NCBI GenBank assembly: GCA_017621885.1
Contig: JAGASD010000035.1
Location: 1 to 64,000, forward strand
DNA from: Clostridia bacterium
GTDB taxonomy: Bacteria; Bacillota; Clostridia; Oscillospirales; Acutalibacteraceae
DNA: 64,000 nt
Direction: 5' to 3'
The position numbers and the translations under genes were made by a program. The notes beneath the pieces are model-generated. The model made no database searches, was not told the origin of the DNA, and saw only the letters and a list, made by a program, of their open reading frames with translations. This document shows positions 56,351 to 64,000 of the stretch, one piece after another; within the stretch, counting starts at the first letter, position 1; the number at the start of each line of letters is the position of its first letter.

Positions 56351-57331
56351 TTATTGCTCTTTTTTAGTTTCAACAAGGTTTAATACTGCCGTAAGGGCGG
56401 CGTAAAGAATTGCGCCCACGGGCCACACTATCCAATTGGTATACCAATTCATTTCAATAAAGCCCCAGGCAATATATACCGCTGCTATAACGAGCCAGTA
56501 AACCTTGCTTATAGTACTTTTAAGAGTAGGCTTTTTCTTTTGCTTTACGGAGTCTTCACTTTCCTGAAGAAGCTTTTTAAAGCTTTCCCACCTTACCCCT
56601 GCAATAATAAAGCAGGCAACACCGCAGCTGACAATAAAATTTGTAGCACAAAGGGCAAGAAGAGTTATTAACGCATTTTCTGAAAATCCGCTGATTATTA
56701 AAACCGCAGGGGCAATAACGCACATACACGCACCGACTACATTAAGCTTAATATAATTATCGCGATAGCTTTTCATTTTTTCTTTTACAAGACCCGTAAC
56801 ACCGTACTCGGTTTCAAAAAGCTCTTTTTGAAGAAACTCGAATGGTGAATTTTTCATTCCCGTAAAAATGAATATTGCTACGGCTATAGCGACCATAAGA
56901 AGTAACGCACCAAAGCCTATTGCGCCGGATATATTTTCTGAAAGAGGGATAATCTTATCTTCACTCAAGCCTGTAAGTGCTATAAGAATCAGCGGTGAAT
57001 TTATGCAAAGGAAAACAGCTGCTGCCAGACTTTTTGAAGCCTTCAATCGAAGGTCCAGATAATTATTTGCCTGAGCAAGGGTTACCTTTCTTAAAACTGT
57101 TTCATCTGAGCCTTCACAAAACTGCTCGTCTTCAATTTCATCCTTTAATAAATAATCGGTAGTTACACCGAAAAGCTCGCTCATCTGCAAAATTTTATCA
57201 ACGTCGGGAACTGTCTGTGAGCCCTCCCATTTTGAAACCGCCTGACGGGAAACGTTCATTTTGTTTGCAAACTCTTCCTGCGACCAACCGTTCTTTTTCC
57301 TTAAATTTATAATTTTATCTGCTAAAATCAT
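56351..57331 (-). CDS. XRE-family regulator with membrane domain
   Basis: A 326-residue protein. Residues 1-65 are a classic Cro/C1 helix-turn-helix (MILADKIINLRKKNGWSQEE, KMNVSRQAVSKWEGSQTVP). The remainder has six or so hydrophobic helices (SLAAAVFLCINSPLILIALT; IGFGALLLMVAIAVAIFIF; YWLVIAAVYIAWGFIEM). DNA-binding domains fused to membrane domains are common in Clostridia and may sense envelope or drug stress. No ligand domain is recognisable. GAAAGG-type sites are weak here; AAGGTGA precedes the ATG. Confidence 0.85.
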   Translation of the reverse strand: MILADKIINLRKKNGWSQEEFANKMNVSRQAVSKWEGSQTVPDVDKILQMSELFGVTTDYLLKDEIEDEQFCEGSDETVLRKVTLAQANNYLDLRLKASKSLAAAVFLCINSPLILIALTGLSEDKIIPLSENISGAIGFGALLLMVAIAVAIFIFTGMKNSPFEFLQKELFETEYGVTGLVKEKMKSYRDNYIKLNVVGACMCVIAPAVLIISGFSENALITLLALCATNFIVSCGVACFIIAGVRWESFKKLLQESEDSVKQKKKPTLKSTISKVYWLVIAAVYIAWGFIEMNWYTNWIVWPVGAILYAALTAVLNLVETKKEQ

Positions 57332-57474
57332 TTAATCACCTTACCTTTGTTGAGTTCGTTTTTCTTTTTGCAATTAAATTATATTGTTTTTTTGCATATT
57401 TTTCTACCAACCGAACCCACACAATGTGTCAACTGACGGTTACATTTAAGAAAATTTCAGTTTACATAAGAAAA

Positions 57475-59283
57475 TTATGCTCTGCGCACCCACACAAGCA
57501 TATCACTTTCACCGCGATTTGCATAAGCGTAATAGGGTATAAATTTAAGCTCACATTCACTTAAAGCATCTGTTGCTTCAAAATACAAATCATCATTTTC
57601 AGGCTCTTTATAGCCCTTTGCAATAATATCGGGCACTAAAAATGCACCTTCAACAATTTCTGTTTCCGCTTTTGTATCTACTGTAAAGGCACTTAAATCC
57701 TTGCCGTTGTCAACACCCTCAAGGCAATAAACAACGGGACCGCGCATAACTGCAACCTTACCCGCGGCAGTATGCACCCTTTTGTTTGCGGAAATAAACT
57801 TAACGGGCATATCCAATGAAAGTGAAATTTCATCATCAGCCGAAATATCAATATATGCATATCCGTTTTTAAGCGCATAGGGCTTGCTTATTTCAAAGCT
57901 CTTGCACCAGCCGGGTATTCTTAAAGCAATCTGCTTTTTATCACTCTTTATTTTTATGGTGGTGTTACCGTCAGAGGGATAGTTTGTTGACTGTGCAACA
58001 CTTGTGCCCTCAACGTCACATTTAGAATCAATATACTGATGCACAAATAATGTATCATCATTATATGTATACATATATTCACCGATACCGCCGATAAAAC
58101 GGGTAACGTTGGGAGGACAGCAGGAGCAATCAAAAACCTCCTTACGCTGTGTTATGGGGTAGCGTCTGCCACCATCTGTGCAAGGGTGTACTTCATTAAA
58201 ATCAACATCAATTTCTAACGGATTTTCGTAAAAAAAGCTTTTTCCGTCCATTGAAATACCTGCTAATACACCGTTATACATAACTCTTTCAACTGCATCT
58301 GAATATTTAGAATCAACATTTAATTTAAGCATACGGTTTGCGAAAAACGCAAGAGAAATCGATGCACAGGTTTCTGCATAGGCATCTCTGTCGGGTAAAT
58401 CGTAGTCTATTGTAAATGATTCTCCGTGACAGGTACTGCCCGTTGCACCCGTAATATACATTCTTTTATTTACAACGTTGTTAAAGCAACGCTCCGCAGT
58501 TTCAAAAAGCTCTTTATCATTATAATAACGTGCAATATCTGCCGCACCGCTTAAAAGGTAAAGGGCTCTTACGCAATGTCCGTCAACAGTATCGCGCTCT
58601 CTTAAGGGCTTTTCATCCTGATTATAAAGAAGACGGCAGCCGGGGTATAACTCTTTATCCTTTTCATTTGCACCGTGATTATCAATAAAGAATTTTGAAA
58701 GCTCAAGATAGCGTTTTTCACCCGTTACCTCGTAAAGCTTTACAAGAGCAAGCTCAATTTCAGGGTGACCGGGTGTAACAAAAGCCGCTGATTGCTCTTT
58801 TACAAAAACAGTTTCAATATAATCTGCATATCTGCACATTGCATCAAGAAGATTTCTTTTACCCGTTGATTTATAATAAGCCACAGCCGCTTCCATAAGG
58901 TGCCCTGCACAGTAAAGCTCGTGCTCATTTCTTACCGTAAAACGCTCACCCGTTACAAGAAAATGGCTGTTGAAATAACCCTTTTCATCCATATTTTTGC
59001 AAATATCGGCTATGGCTCTGTCGGCAACCTCTTCCATTTCGTCATTTTTATAAAAATTAAGAATATATCCAACACTTTCAATCCATTTTGCAATATCGGA
59101 GTCCCAGAAAACGTGTGGTAAATTCGGGTCACCCTCCTTCCACTCACACTTAAGGGCAGAAAAACGGTGTGTTTCCGAAAAACGTTCATAAACAGATTTA
59201 AGGGTAACGTTATTTACCATATCCTGTTTGATTTTCCAGAAGCCTTTATTTATTTTTATATTTTCAAGACCTATTGTTTTCAT
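57475..59283 (-). CDS. GH127 beta-L-arabinofuranosidase-family protein
   Basis: A 602-residue (alpha/alpha)6-barrel enzyme. Diagnostic blocks: LPHVFWDSDIAKWIESVGYI near residue 55, VRNEHELYCAGHLMEAAVAY near 117, and DCSCCPPNVTRFIGGIGEYM near 385, holding the zinc-bound cysteines including the nucleophilic one. The C-terminal half is beta-sandwich (LRIPGWCKSFEIS; AVMRGPVVYCLEG). It removes beta-L-arabinofuranose from plant glycoproteins or arabinans. No signal peptide is present. An SGNH esterase gene lies 12 bases upstream on the same strand. Confidence 0.88.
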   Translation of the reverse strand: MKTIGLENIKINKGFWKIKQDMVNNVTLKSVYERFSETHRFSALKCEWKEGDPNLPHVFWDSDIAKWIESVGYILNFYKNDEMEEVADRAIADICKNMDEKGYFNSHFLVTGERFTVRNEHELYCAGHLMEAAVAYYKSTGKRNLLDAMCRYADYIETVFVKEQSAAFVTPGHPEIELALVKLYEVTGEKRYLELSKFFIDNHGANEKDKELYPGCRLLYNQDEKPLRERDTVDGHCVRALYLLSGAADIARYYNDKELFETAERCFNNVVNKRMYITGATGSTCHGESFTIDYDLPDRDAYAETCASISLAFFANRMLKLNVDSKYSDAVERVMYNGVLAGISMDGKSFFYENPLEIDVDFNEVHPCTDGGRRYPITQRKEVFDCSCCPPNVTRFIGGIGEYMYTYNDDTLFVHQYIDSKCDVEGTSVAQSTNYPSDGNTTIKIKSDKKQIALRIPGWCKSFEISKPYALKNGYAYIDISADDEISLSLDMPVKFISANKRVHTAAGKVAVMRGPVVYCLEGVDNGKDLSAFTVDTKAETEIVEGAFLVPDIIAKGYKEPENDDLYFEATDALSECELKFIPYYAYANRGESDMLVWVRRA

Positions 59284-59295
59284 AATAATCTCCTT

Positions 59296-59952
59296 TTATC
59301 TTTTTTCAAGTGCAGGTTTAACACACTCTTTCCAACGCCTTGCAATAAGCTGATGACCGCAGGTTGTGGGATGTACACCGTCCCAGAGCAAATTGAAAAC
59401 ATCGGTTTTTTGTGCATATTCATCAAACAAATCCTGCAACGGAACAAAAACTGCACCGTATTCTTCGGCAATCTTTTTAGCCGCTTTTTGATAACCGCCT
59501 ATGTGCTCTTTGAAGAAAGCGTCAAGCTCAGGCTCTTCTTTATCACCGAAAAAAGGCTCCATAATTACAATAAGCGTTTCGGGATTTTTTTCTTTAACCT
59601 CGTCGAGCAGATATCTGTATATTTTTTCATACCTTTCGGGGTCTGAACCGCTGTTGTTATTCCAATTAAAAACTATATCGTTAACACCGATAAGAACACT
59701 GAGTATTGTGGGTTTAAGATTAAGGCACTCTTCAATCCATCTGCCGTAAAGGTCGCAGATTCTGTCACCTGAATTACCTCGGTTATAAACCTCAATATTT
59801 TTATTAAGGTTGTCTGCATACATTTCAGATGCGATTATGTACTGATAACCGTGGCCGTGCACGTGGTTAAGGTCTGAGCTTCTTCCTCTGTTGCCGTCGG
59901 TAATCGAGTCACCCTGGAAAAGAATAACGTCATTCTCTTTAAGTTCAAGCAT
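59296..59952 (-). CDS. SGNH/GDSL hydrolase
   Basis: A 218-residue esterase starting MLELKENDVILFQGDSITDG. The four SGNH blocks are visible: G-D-S in FQGDSITDGN, G in NRGNSGDRICDL, N in IGVNDIVFNW and the D-x-x-H pair in WDGVHPTTCGHQLIA. It probably removes acyl decorations from a carbohydrate, acting with the GH127 enzyme whose gene follows. The start at 59952 follows AAGGTG. Confidence 0.88.
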   Translation of the reverse strand: MLELKENDVILFQGDSITDGNRGRSSDLNHVHGHGYQYIIASEMYADNLNKNIEVYNRGNSGDRICDLYGRWIEECLNLKPTILSVLIGVNDIVFNWNNNSGSDPERYEKIYRYLLDEVKEKNPETLIVIMEPFFGDKEEPELDAFFKEHIGGYQKAAKKIAEEYGAVFVPLQDLFDEYAQKTDVFNLLWDGVHPTTCGHQLIARRWKECVKPALEKR

Positions 59953-60018
59953 AGATATCACCTTTTTTGTTTGATACTAAAAGCATAACATTTACAGAAA
60001 TATGTGTCAATTAAAAAA

Positions 60019-60050
60019 ACGGTATGTTCAAATTACTTTGAACATACCGT
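60019..60050 (-). terminator. Terminator of the symporter gene
   Basis: A 14-bp stem (60019-60032 with 60037-60050) with T7 on the minus-strand side. Confidence 0.85.
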
Positions 60051-60064
60051 AGATTTCAATAAAA

Positions 60065-61621
60065 TTAGTCCTCAAGCTTTGCTGCTTTAACTTCTTCAAA
60101 AACATCTGTAATCTCTTTTGAAGGAGCTGCAGTAATGTGTGATACTACAAGGATGAAAATTGAAGAAACGATAAATGCGGGAAGAAGCTCATAGATTGCA
60201 AATGCGCCACCGAAACCGCTGATTACGAATTTCCAGAGGAATACCATTACGGCACCGCTTACCATACCTGCAAGAGCACCCCACTTATTTGTTCTCTTAT
60301 AGAATAATGCGAAAAGAACAACGGGACCGAATGTAGCACCAAAGCCTGCCCAAGCGAACGAAACAATTCTGAAAACGTTGCTGTCGGGATTTTTTGCAAT
60401 AAACATTGCAATAATTGCAATAACTACAACAGAGCATCTTGCAACAATCATTTTCTTTTTATCGCTCATTTTAACCCTGAAGGCTGTCATAACGTCTTCA
60501 GATATACTTGAAGAAGCTGCAAGAAGCTGTGAGTCCGCAGTTGACATTGTTGCGGCAAGGATACCTGCAAGAATAAGACCTGCAATAATTGCTAAAATCG
60601 AACCTTCACCGCTGATAACCTTTGCAAGTTCAATAATAATTCTTTCGCTATCCTCAATACCGCTTACAGCACCGCTCTTAACAGCACCGTAACCAACAAT
60701 ACCGATAACAATTGCAACAGCCATTGAAATTACAACCCAGACAGAAGCAACTCTTCTTGCAAGCTTGATTTTGCTTACCTTTTCAATAGCCATAAATCTG
60801 AGGAGAATGTGGGGCATACCGAAGTAACCAAGACCCCATGCAAGAAGTGAAGCAATAGTAAGTGCGCTGTACGGCTTGCTGCCTGCAGTACCGGCAATAG
60901 CTTCGCTTATGCTACCTGCAGCGTGGGTGCTTGTTAAGTTAAGGTAACCCGCAAGGCTTTCTGCATTCTGGCAAACCTGCTCCCAACCGCCTGCATAGTT
61001 AATACCAAAGCCAAGAACAACAATAAGTGCAATTGTCATAACAATTGACTGAATAAAGTCCGTTGTGGATGCTGCAAGGAAACCGCCGAGAGCGGTATAA
61101 ATAACAATAACAATACCGCTTACTATCATTGCTGTAAGGTAAGGAATACCGAAAATTGATTCAAAAAGCTTACCGCAAGCGGAAAAACCTGATGCTGTAT
61201 AGGGAATAAAGAAAATTATAATAACGATGGCGGCAATGGTTTTGAGAAGGCCTTTATCATCACCGAAACGCTTTGAGAAGAATTCGGGAACCGTAACTGC
61301 ATCAATTCTGCTTGAATAAACACGGATTCTTTTTGCTACAATAAGCCAGTTGATGTATGTACCAACAGCAAGACCGATTGCTGTCCAGGATGCTTCTGCA
61401 AGACCTGCAATAAGAGCAACACCGGGAAGACCCATAAGAAGCCAGCTGCTCATATCTGATGCTTCAGCGCTCATAGCTGTAACGAAGGGACCTAACTTTC
61501 TGCCTCCGAGATAAAAATCTTCTGTGTTTTTATTCTTTTTAGAGAATATGGCGCCAATTGCAACCATACCCACAAGATACACGAAGATTGTAACTAAAAT
61601 TAATATTGTACTGGAAGTCAT
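60065..61621 (-). CDS. putP: Sodium:solute symporter, PutP-type
   Basis: A 518-residue sodium/proline-type symporter with about 13 helices, starting MTSSTILILVTIFVYLVGMV. Family landmarks: NTEDFYLGGRKLGPFVTAMS then SAEASDMSSWLLMGLPGVAL, TVPEFFSKRFGD, the sodium-site region ILAGILAATMSTADSQLLAA and AWAGFGATFGPVVLFALF. It co-transports proline or a related compound with Na+. AAGGAGAAAG precedes the ATG at 61621; the longer frame lacks a site. Confidence 0.88.
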   Translation of the reverse strand: MTSSTILILVTIFVYLVGMVAIGAIFSKKNKNTEDFYLGGRKLGPFVTAMSAEASDMSSWLLMGLPGVALIAGLAEASWTAIGLAVGTYINWLIVAKRIRVYSSRIDAVTVPEFFSKRFGDDKGLLKTIAAIVIIIFFIPYTASGFSACGKLFESIFGIPYLTAMIVSGIVIVIYTALGGFLAASTTDFIQSIVMTIALIVVLGFGINYAGGWEQVCQNAESLAGYLNLTSTHAAGSISEAIAGTAGSKPYSALTIASLLAWGLGYFGMPHILLRFMAIEKVSKIKLARRVASVWVVISMAVAIVIGIVGYGAVKSGAVSGIEDSERIIIELAKVISGEGSILAIIAGLILAGILAATMSTADSQLLAASSSISEDVMTAFRVKMSDKKKMIVARCSVVVIAIIAMFIAKNPDSNVFRIVSFAWAGFGATFGPVVLFALFYKRTNKWGALAGMVSGAVMVFLWKFVISGFGGAFAIYELLPAFIVSSIFILVVSHITAAPSKEITDVFEEVKAAKLED

Positions 61622-61705
61622 ATCTTTCTCCTTTTCCAAAAAATATATCTTGTATAATACCACAATATGTATAAATATGCAATAAATTTTAAAATTTATT
61701 TTAAC

Positions 61706-62965
61706 TTAATCCAGCTTAATATAACACATATTATTTATCTCGCCTTCATGTGTAACGTAATATATATCTGAATACATCCAATATACTACATCCCACATCA
61801 AATCGCTTATCTCATCTTTATCGTACTCTTTAAAGCTTACAATTATATAACCGTCTTCTGACTCTTTAAGAGCTTTTGCAATTTTTTCTGTTGCTCCCTC
61901 ATCATCACAGGTCTTAAAGCTATATGCAACCGGGATTATATCCTTTTCACATTCAGGATACATTCCCTTATAATCGGCTGTCTGCAATTGCATATCATCC
62001 GAAAACCCGAAACGCATAAGCTTTGAGCCGGTATCGCTCTTTTCATCTCTGTCTTTTTCTAATGCCGGTGTACAGTCCACGTTATACCATTCACCATCAA
62101 TAAGAACGGTATTCCATGTGTGACCTGACTCTTTCAAATTGCGGTTTTCAAGACTGTTCTTTTCAAAGCAACGCAAACCATTTATGTTACATAAAAAAGA
62201 AAACATATTCGCAAAGCCGTCGCAATTAGTTTTTTTATCCACAACAGCCTCATATAGATAATTGGTTGTTTTTTCTTTCCTTTCTACCGTTGGAGTTCCG
62301 ATTACATCACCCGTATCATTAAAATACTCTAGTTCTCCGTCAATGTATTCAAATATTGCCCAGGCTTTATCCTTCTCTGTAGCGTTCTCCGGAAAATCTA
62401 TTTTTATTTGCTTTAGTTTTTCAACAGCATTATAAACCTGCGCCGTGTATGTTTCTGAAAAATTATCTACGTTTATAAGAGTTCCGAAAATCTTTTTGCT
62501 CACAAATTTATGCATAATTCTGGCATCAAGACTAAAATTGGTTTTACCCGATAAAACATTAAGATTCTGTTGAACAATCGGAGAATCAAGGGATAAAAAT
62601 TCCAATATATTTATAACATTCCGTTCTTCTTCAATAACCATTCTGTCATCAACATAAATATATGTATAATTGTTATCCAAGGCATATTCAAAAGCGTTAT
62701 AAATCAATTTCTCATCTTTATTCAGTTTTTCGTAATAAATACCGCTGTTGTACACATCGTTGACAGGCTTATAATTTTCAAGTTCTTCTTTTAAGAGCCA
62801 GCCATCTTCTTTAAATTCATCTGCATTGTTTGAAAAAGCAAACGAGACTTCTTCCCGCCATGCGGCAATTTGTTTTTCCTGTTCTTTACGATAAAAATAT
62901 CCGCCCGTCATAAGCACAGCAACAATAACTACAATTGAAACCAGCTGTAAAACACTTTTTTTCAT
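61706..62965 (-). CDS. Exported transglutaminase-like protein
   Basis: A 419-residue protein with an N-terminal anchor (VLQLVSIVVIVAVLMTGGYF). The transglutaminase-like catalytic triad is visible: cysteine in KKTNCDGFANMFSFLC (around residue 245), histidine in ESGHTWNTVLIDGEWYNVDC and the following aspartate. In bacteria these domains act as peptidases or cross-linking enzymes at the cell surface. The N-terminal ~220 and C-terminal ~100 residues are unassigned. The substrate is unknown. Confidence 0.82.
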   Translation of the reverse strand: MKKSVLQLVSIVVIVAVLMTGGYFYRKEQEKQIAAWREEVSFAFSNNADEFKEDGWLLKEELENYKPVNDVYNSGIYYEKLNKDEKLIYNAFEYALDNNYTYIYVDDRMVIEEERNVINILEFLSLDSPIVQQNLNVLSGKTNFSLDARIMHKFVSKKIFGTLINVDNFSETYTAQVYNAVEKLKQIKIDFPENATEKDKAWAIFEYIDGELEYFNDTGDVIGTPTVERKEKTTNYLYEAVVDKKTNCDGFANMFSFLCNINGLRCFEKNSLENRNLKESGHTWNTVLIDGEWYNVDCTPALEKDRDEKSDTGSKLMRFGFSDDMQLQTADYKGMYPECEKDIIPVAYSFKTCDDEGATEKIAKALKESEDGYIIVSFKEYDKDEISDLMWDVVYWMYSDIYYVTHEGEINNMCYIKLD

Positions 62966-63175
62966 CCCCGTAACTCCTCTTTGTAATACTGATTCTCTTT
63001 CTTATAATTCTAACACATTTTAAAAATGAATTTAACCGCCAAAACCAACAAAAAGAGCCTCGTTTTTTTGTGATTTGTTTTTTTGCAACAATCTTGAATT
63101 CCCGTTTAAAATACTTTATCATTAAAGTAACAGAAACATACTGTAAATTTCTCTCCGAAAGGATGAATATGTTTT

Positions 63176-64000
63176 ATGAAAATTACATTTATGGGTGCAG
63201 GAAGCACCGTTTTTGCCCGCAATGTTATTGGTGACTGTATGTGCACGGAAGCCCTTCGCGACAGCGTTTTTGCTCTTTACGACATAGACGGTCAGCGTCT
63301 TGAAGAAAGCCGCACAATTATTGAGGCTATCCGTCAGTCAAAGGGCGGCTACGGTAAAATTGAATGCTACCTTGGTGTTGAAAACCGTAAAGAGGCTCTT
63401 CGCGGTGCAACCTTTGTTGTTGATGCCATTCAGGTCGGTCTTTATGACCCCTGCACAATAATAGACTTTGAAGTTCCGAAAAAATACGGTCTTCGTCAGA
63501 CAATCGGTGATACTCTCGGCATTGGCGGTATTATGCGTGCTTTGCGTACAATCCCCGTTCTTGAAGACTTCGCCCGTGATATGGAAGAGGTATGCCCCGA
63601 TGCGCTTTTCCTTAACTACACAAACCCCATGGCTATGCTTTCGGGTTATATGCAGAGATATACAGGTGTTAATACCCTCGGTCTTTGCCACAGCGTTCAG
63701 ACCTGCTCATCCGACCTTTTCCATCAGCTTGGTATGGAAGACAAGCTGGAAGGCAGAAAAGAGCTTATTGCAGGTATCAACCATATGGCGTGGCTTCTTG
63801 AAATCAAGGATAAAAACGGAAACGACCTTTATCCCGAAATCAAATCTAAAATTGATGAAAAGCTTGCTGACCCCGATTTCAGCAACAAGGTTCGTCTTGA
63901 ATACATCAAAAACTTTGGCTACTACTGCACAGAATCAAGCGAGCATAATGCTGAATACAATATGTTCTACATCAAGAGCAAATATCCCGAGCTTATTGAA
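63176..64000 (+). CDS. GH4 alpha-glycosidase (partial, runs off window)
   Basis: The first 275 residues of an NAD+- and metal-dependent GH4 enzyme. The NAD fold is at the N-terminus (MKITFMGAGSTVFARNVIGD); then IGDTLGIGGIMRALRTIPVL, LNYTNPMAMLSG, the metal-ligand cysteine in LGLCHSVQTCSS, and histidine in IAGINHMAWLLEI. These features match alpha-galactosidase/alpha-glucosidase members (MelA/AglA type). The chosen ATG has AAAGGA 12 bases upstream; a nearer ATG (63163) is out of frame. The gene continues past 64000. Confidence 0.88.
   Translation, partial: MKITFMGAGSTVFARNVIGDCMCTEALRDSVFALYDIDGQRLEESRTIIEAIRQSKGGYGKIECYLGVENRKEALRGATFVVDAIQVGLYDPCTIIDFEVPKKYGLRQTIGDTLGIGGIMRALRTIPVLEDFARDMEEVCPDALFLNYTNPMAMLSGYMQRYTGVNTLGLCHSVQTCSSDLFHQLGMEDKLEGRKELIAGINHMAWLLEIKDKNGNDLYPEIKSKIDEKLADPDFSNKVRLEYIKNFGYYCTESSEHNAEYNMFYIKSKYPELIE

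Overview
The window looks like chromosomal DNA from a low-GC anaerobic Firmicute of the class Clostridia, probably a gut Oscillospiraceae/Ruminococcaceae-type bacterium. Support: strong Shine-Dalgarno sites and consensus sigma-A promoters; the SCIFF peptide and its radical SAM maturase, a clostridial hallmark; cohesin/dockerin-type domains; TnpV-type transposon proteins; and many host-glycan or plant-glycan enzymes. No rRNA is present. Six intact tRNAs are seen (Pro, Leu, Glu, Met, Gly, Arg).

Layout. (1) 1-11 kb is an accessory patchwork: three copies of tnpV in different states of decay, an IS3-type transposase relic, two short ORFs with good ribosome sites, a visibly GC-richer block (corA, XRE/zinc-ribbon regulator, Mn catalase, CoA-disulfide reductase-rhodanese), a self-regulated XRE/zinc-ribbon divergon, two arrays of 20-bp iteron-like repeats and a tRNA-like relic. 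(2) 11.0-19.9 kb is the highlight: a cobalamin riboswitch followed by a tight operon for a small HNH-repeat protein, a large secreted protein with a DUF4430-like region, an alpha/alpha-barrel like intrinsic factor, a cohesin-like domain and a dockerin, a membrane-anchored cohesin protein, a transcobalamin-like (DUF4430) lipoprotein, EcfT, and an EcfA-EcfA-S fusion. I read it as a surface-assembled vitamin B12 (or corrinoid) capture and uptake machine. (3) 19.9-24.6 kb is an integrative mobilizable element (structured RNA, oriT-like region, MobV, ParB, small ORF, large serine recombinase) beside tRNA-Pro.

(4) 25-32.6 kb holds scfA, scfB and a PLP decarboxylase on the minus strand, then a 19-codon ORF with an attenuator ahead of a heterodimeric ABC exporter and a Nudix hydrolase. 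(5) 32.6-34.6 kb is a tRNA cluster bounded by a ~100-bp inverted repeat and littered with palindromic cassettes carrying tRNA T-arm sequence, plus a MITE-like repeat inside 61-bp direct repeats. (6) 34.6-42.4 kb: sialidase-like protein, citrate synthase, Cu/Zn SOD, tandem flavodoxin protein, a decayed alpha/beta hydrolase and a metallophosphoesterase; two related minus-strand transcription units with tiny ORFs lie here. (7) 42.4-64 kb: carbohydrate use (GH43-like, MFS, GH36, GH127, SGNH esterase, Na+ symporter, GH4) mixed with housekeeping and regulatory genes (HD hydrolase, exonuclease III, sigma/anti-sigma pair, XRE membrane regulator).

All calls come from reading the sequence and from recalled family motifs; no database search was possible. 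Gene starts were chosen by ribosome-binding-site spacing and often differ from the longest possible ORF.
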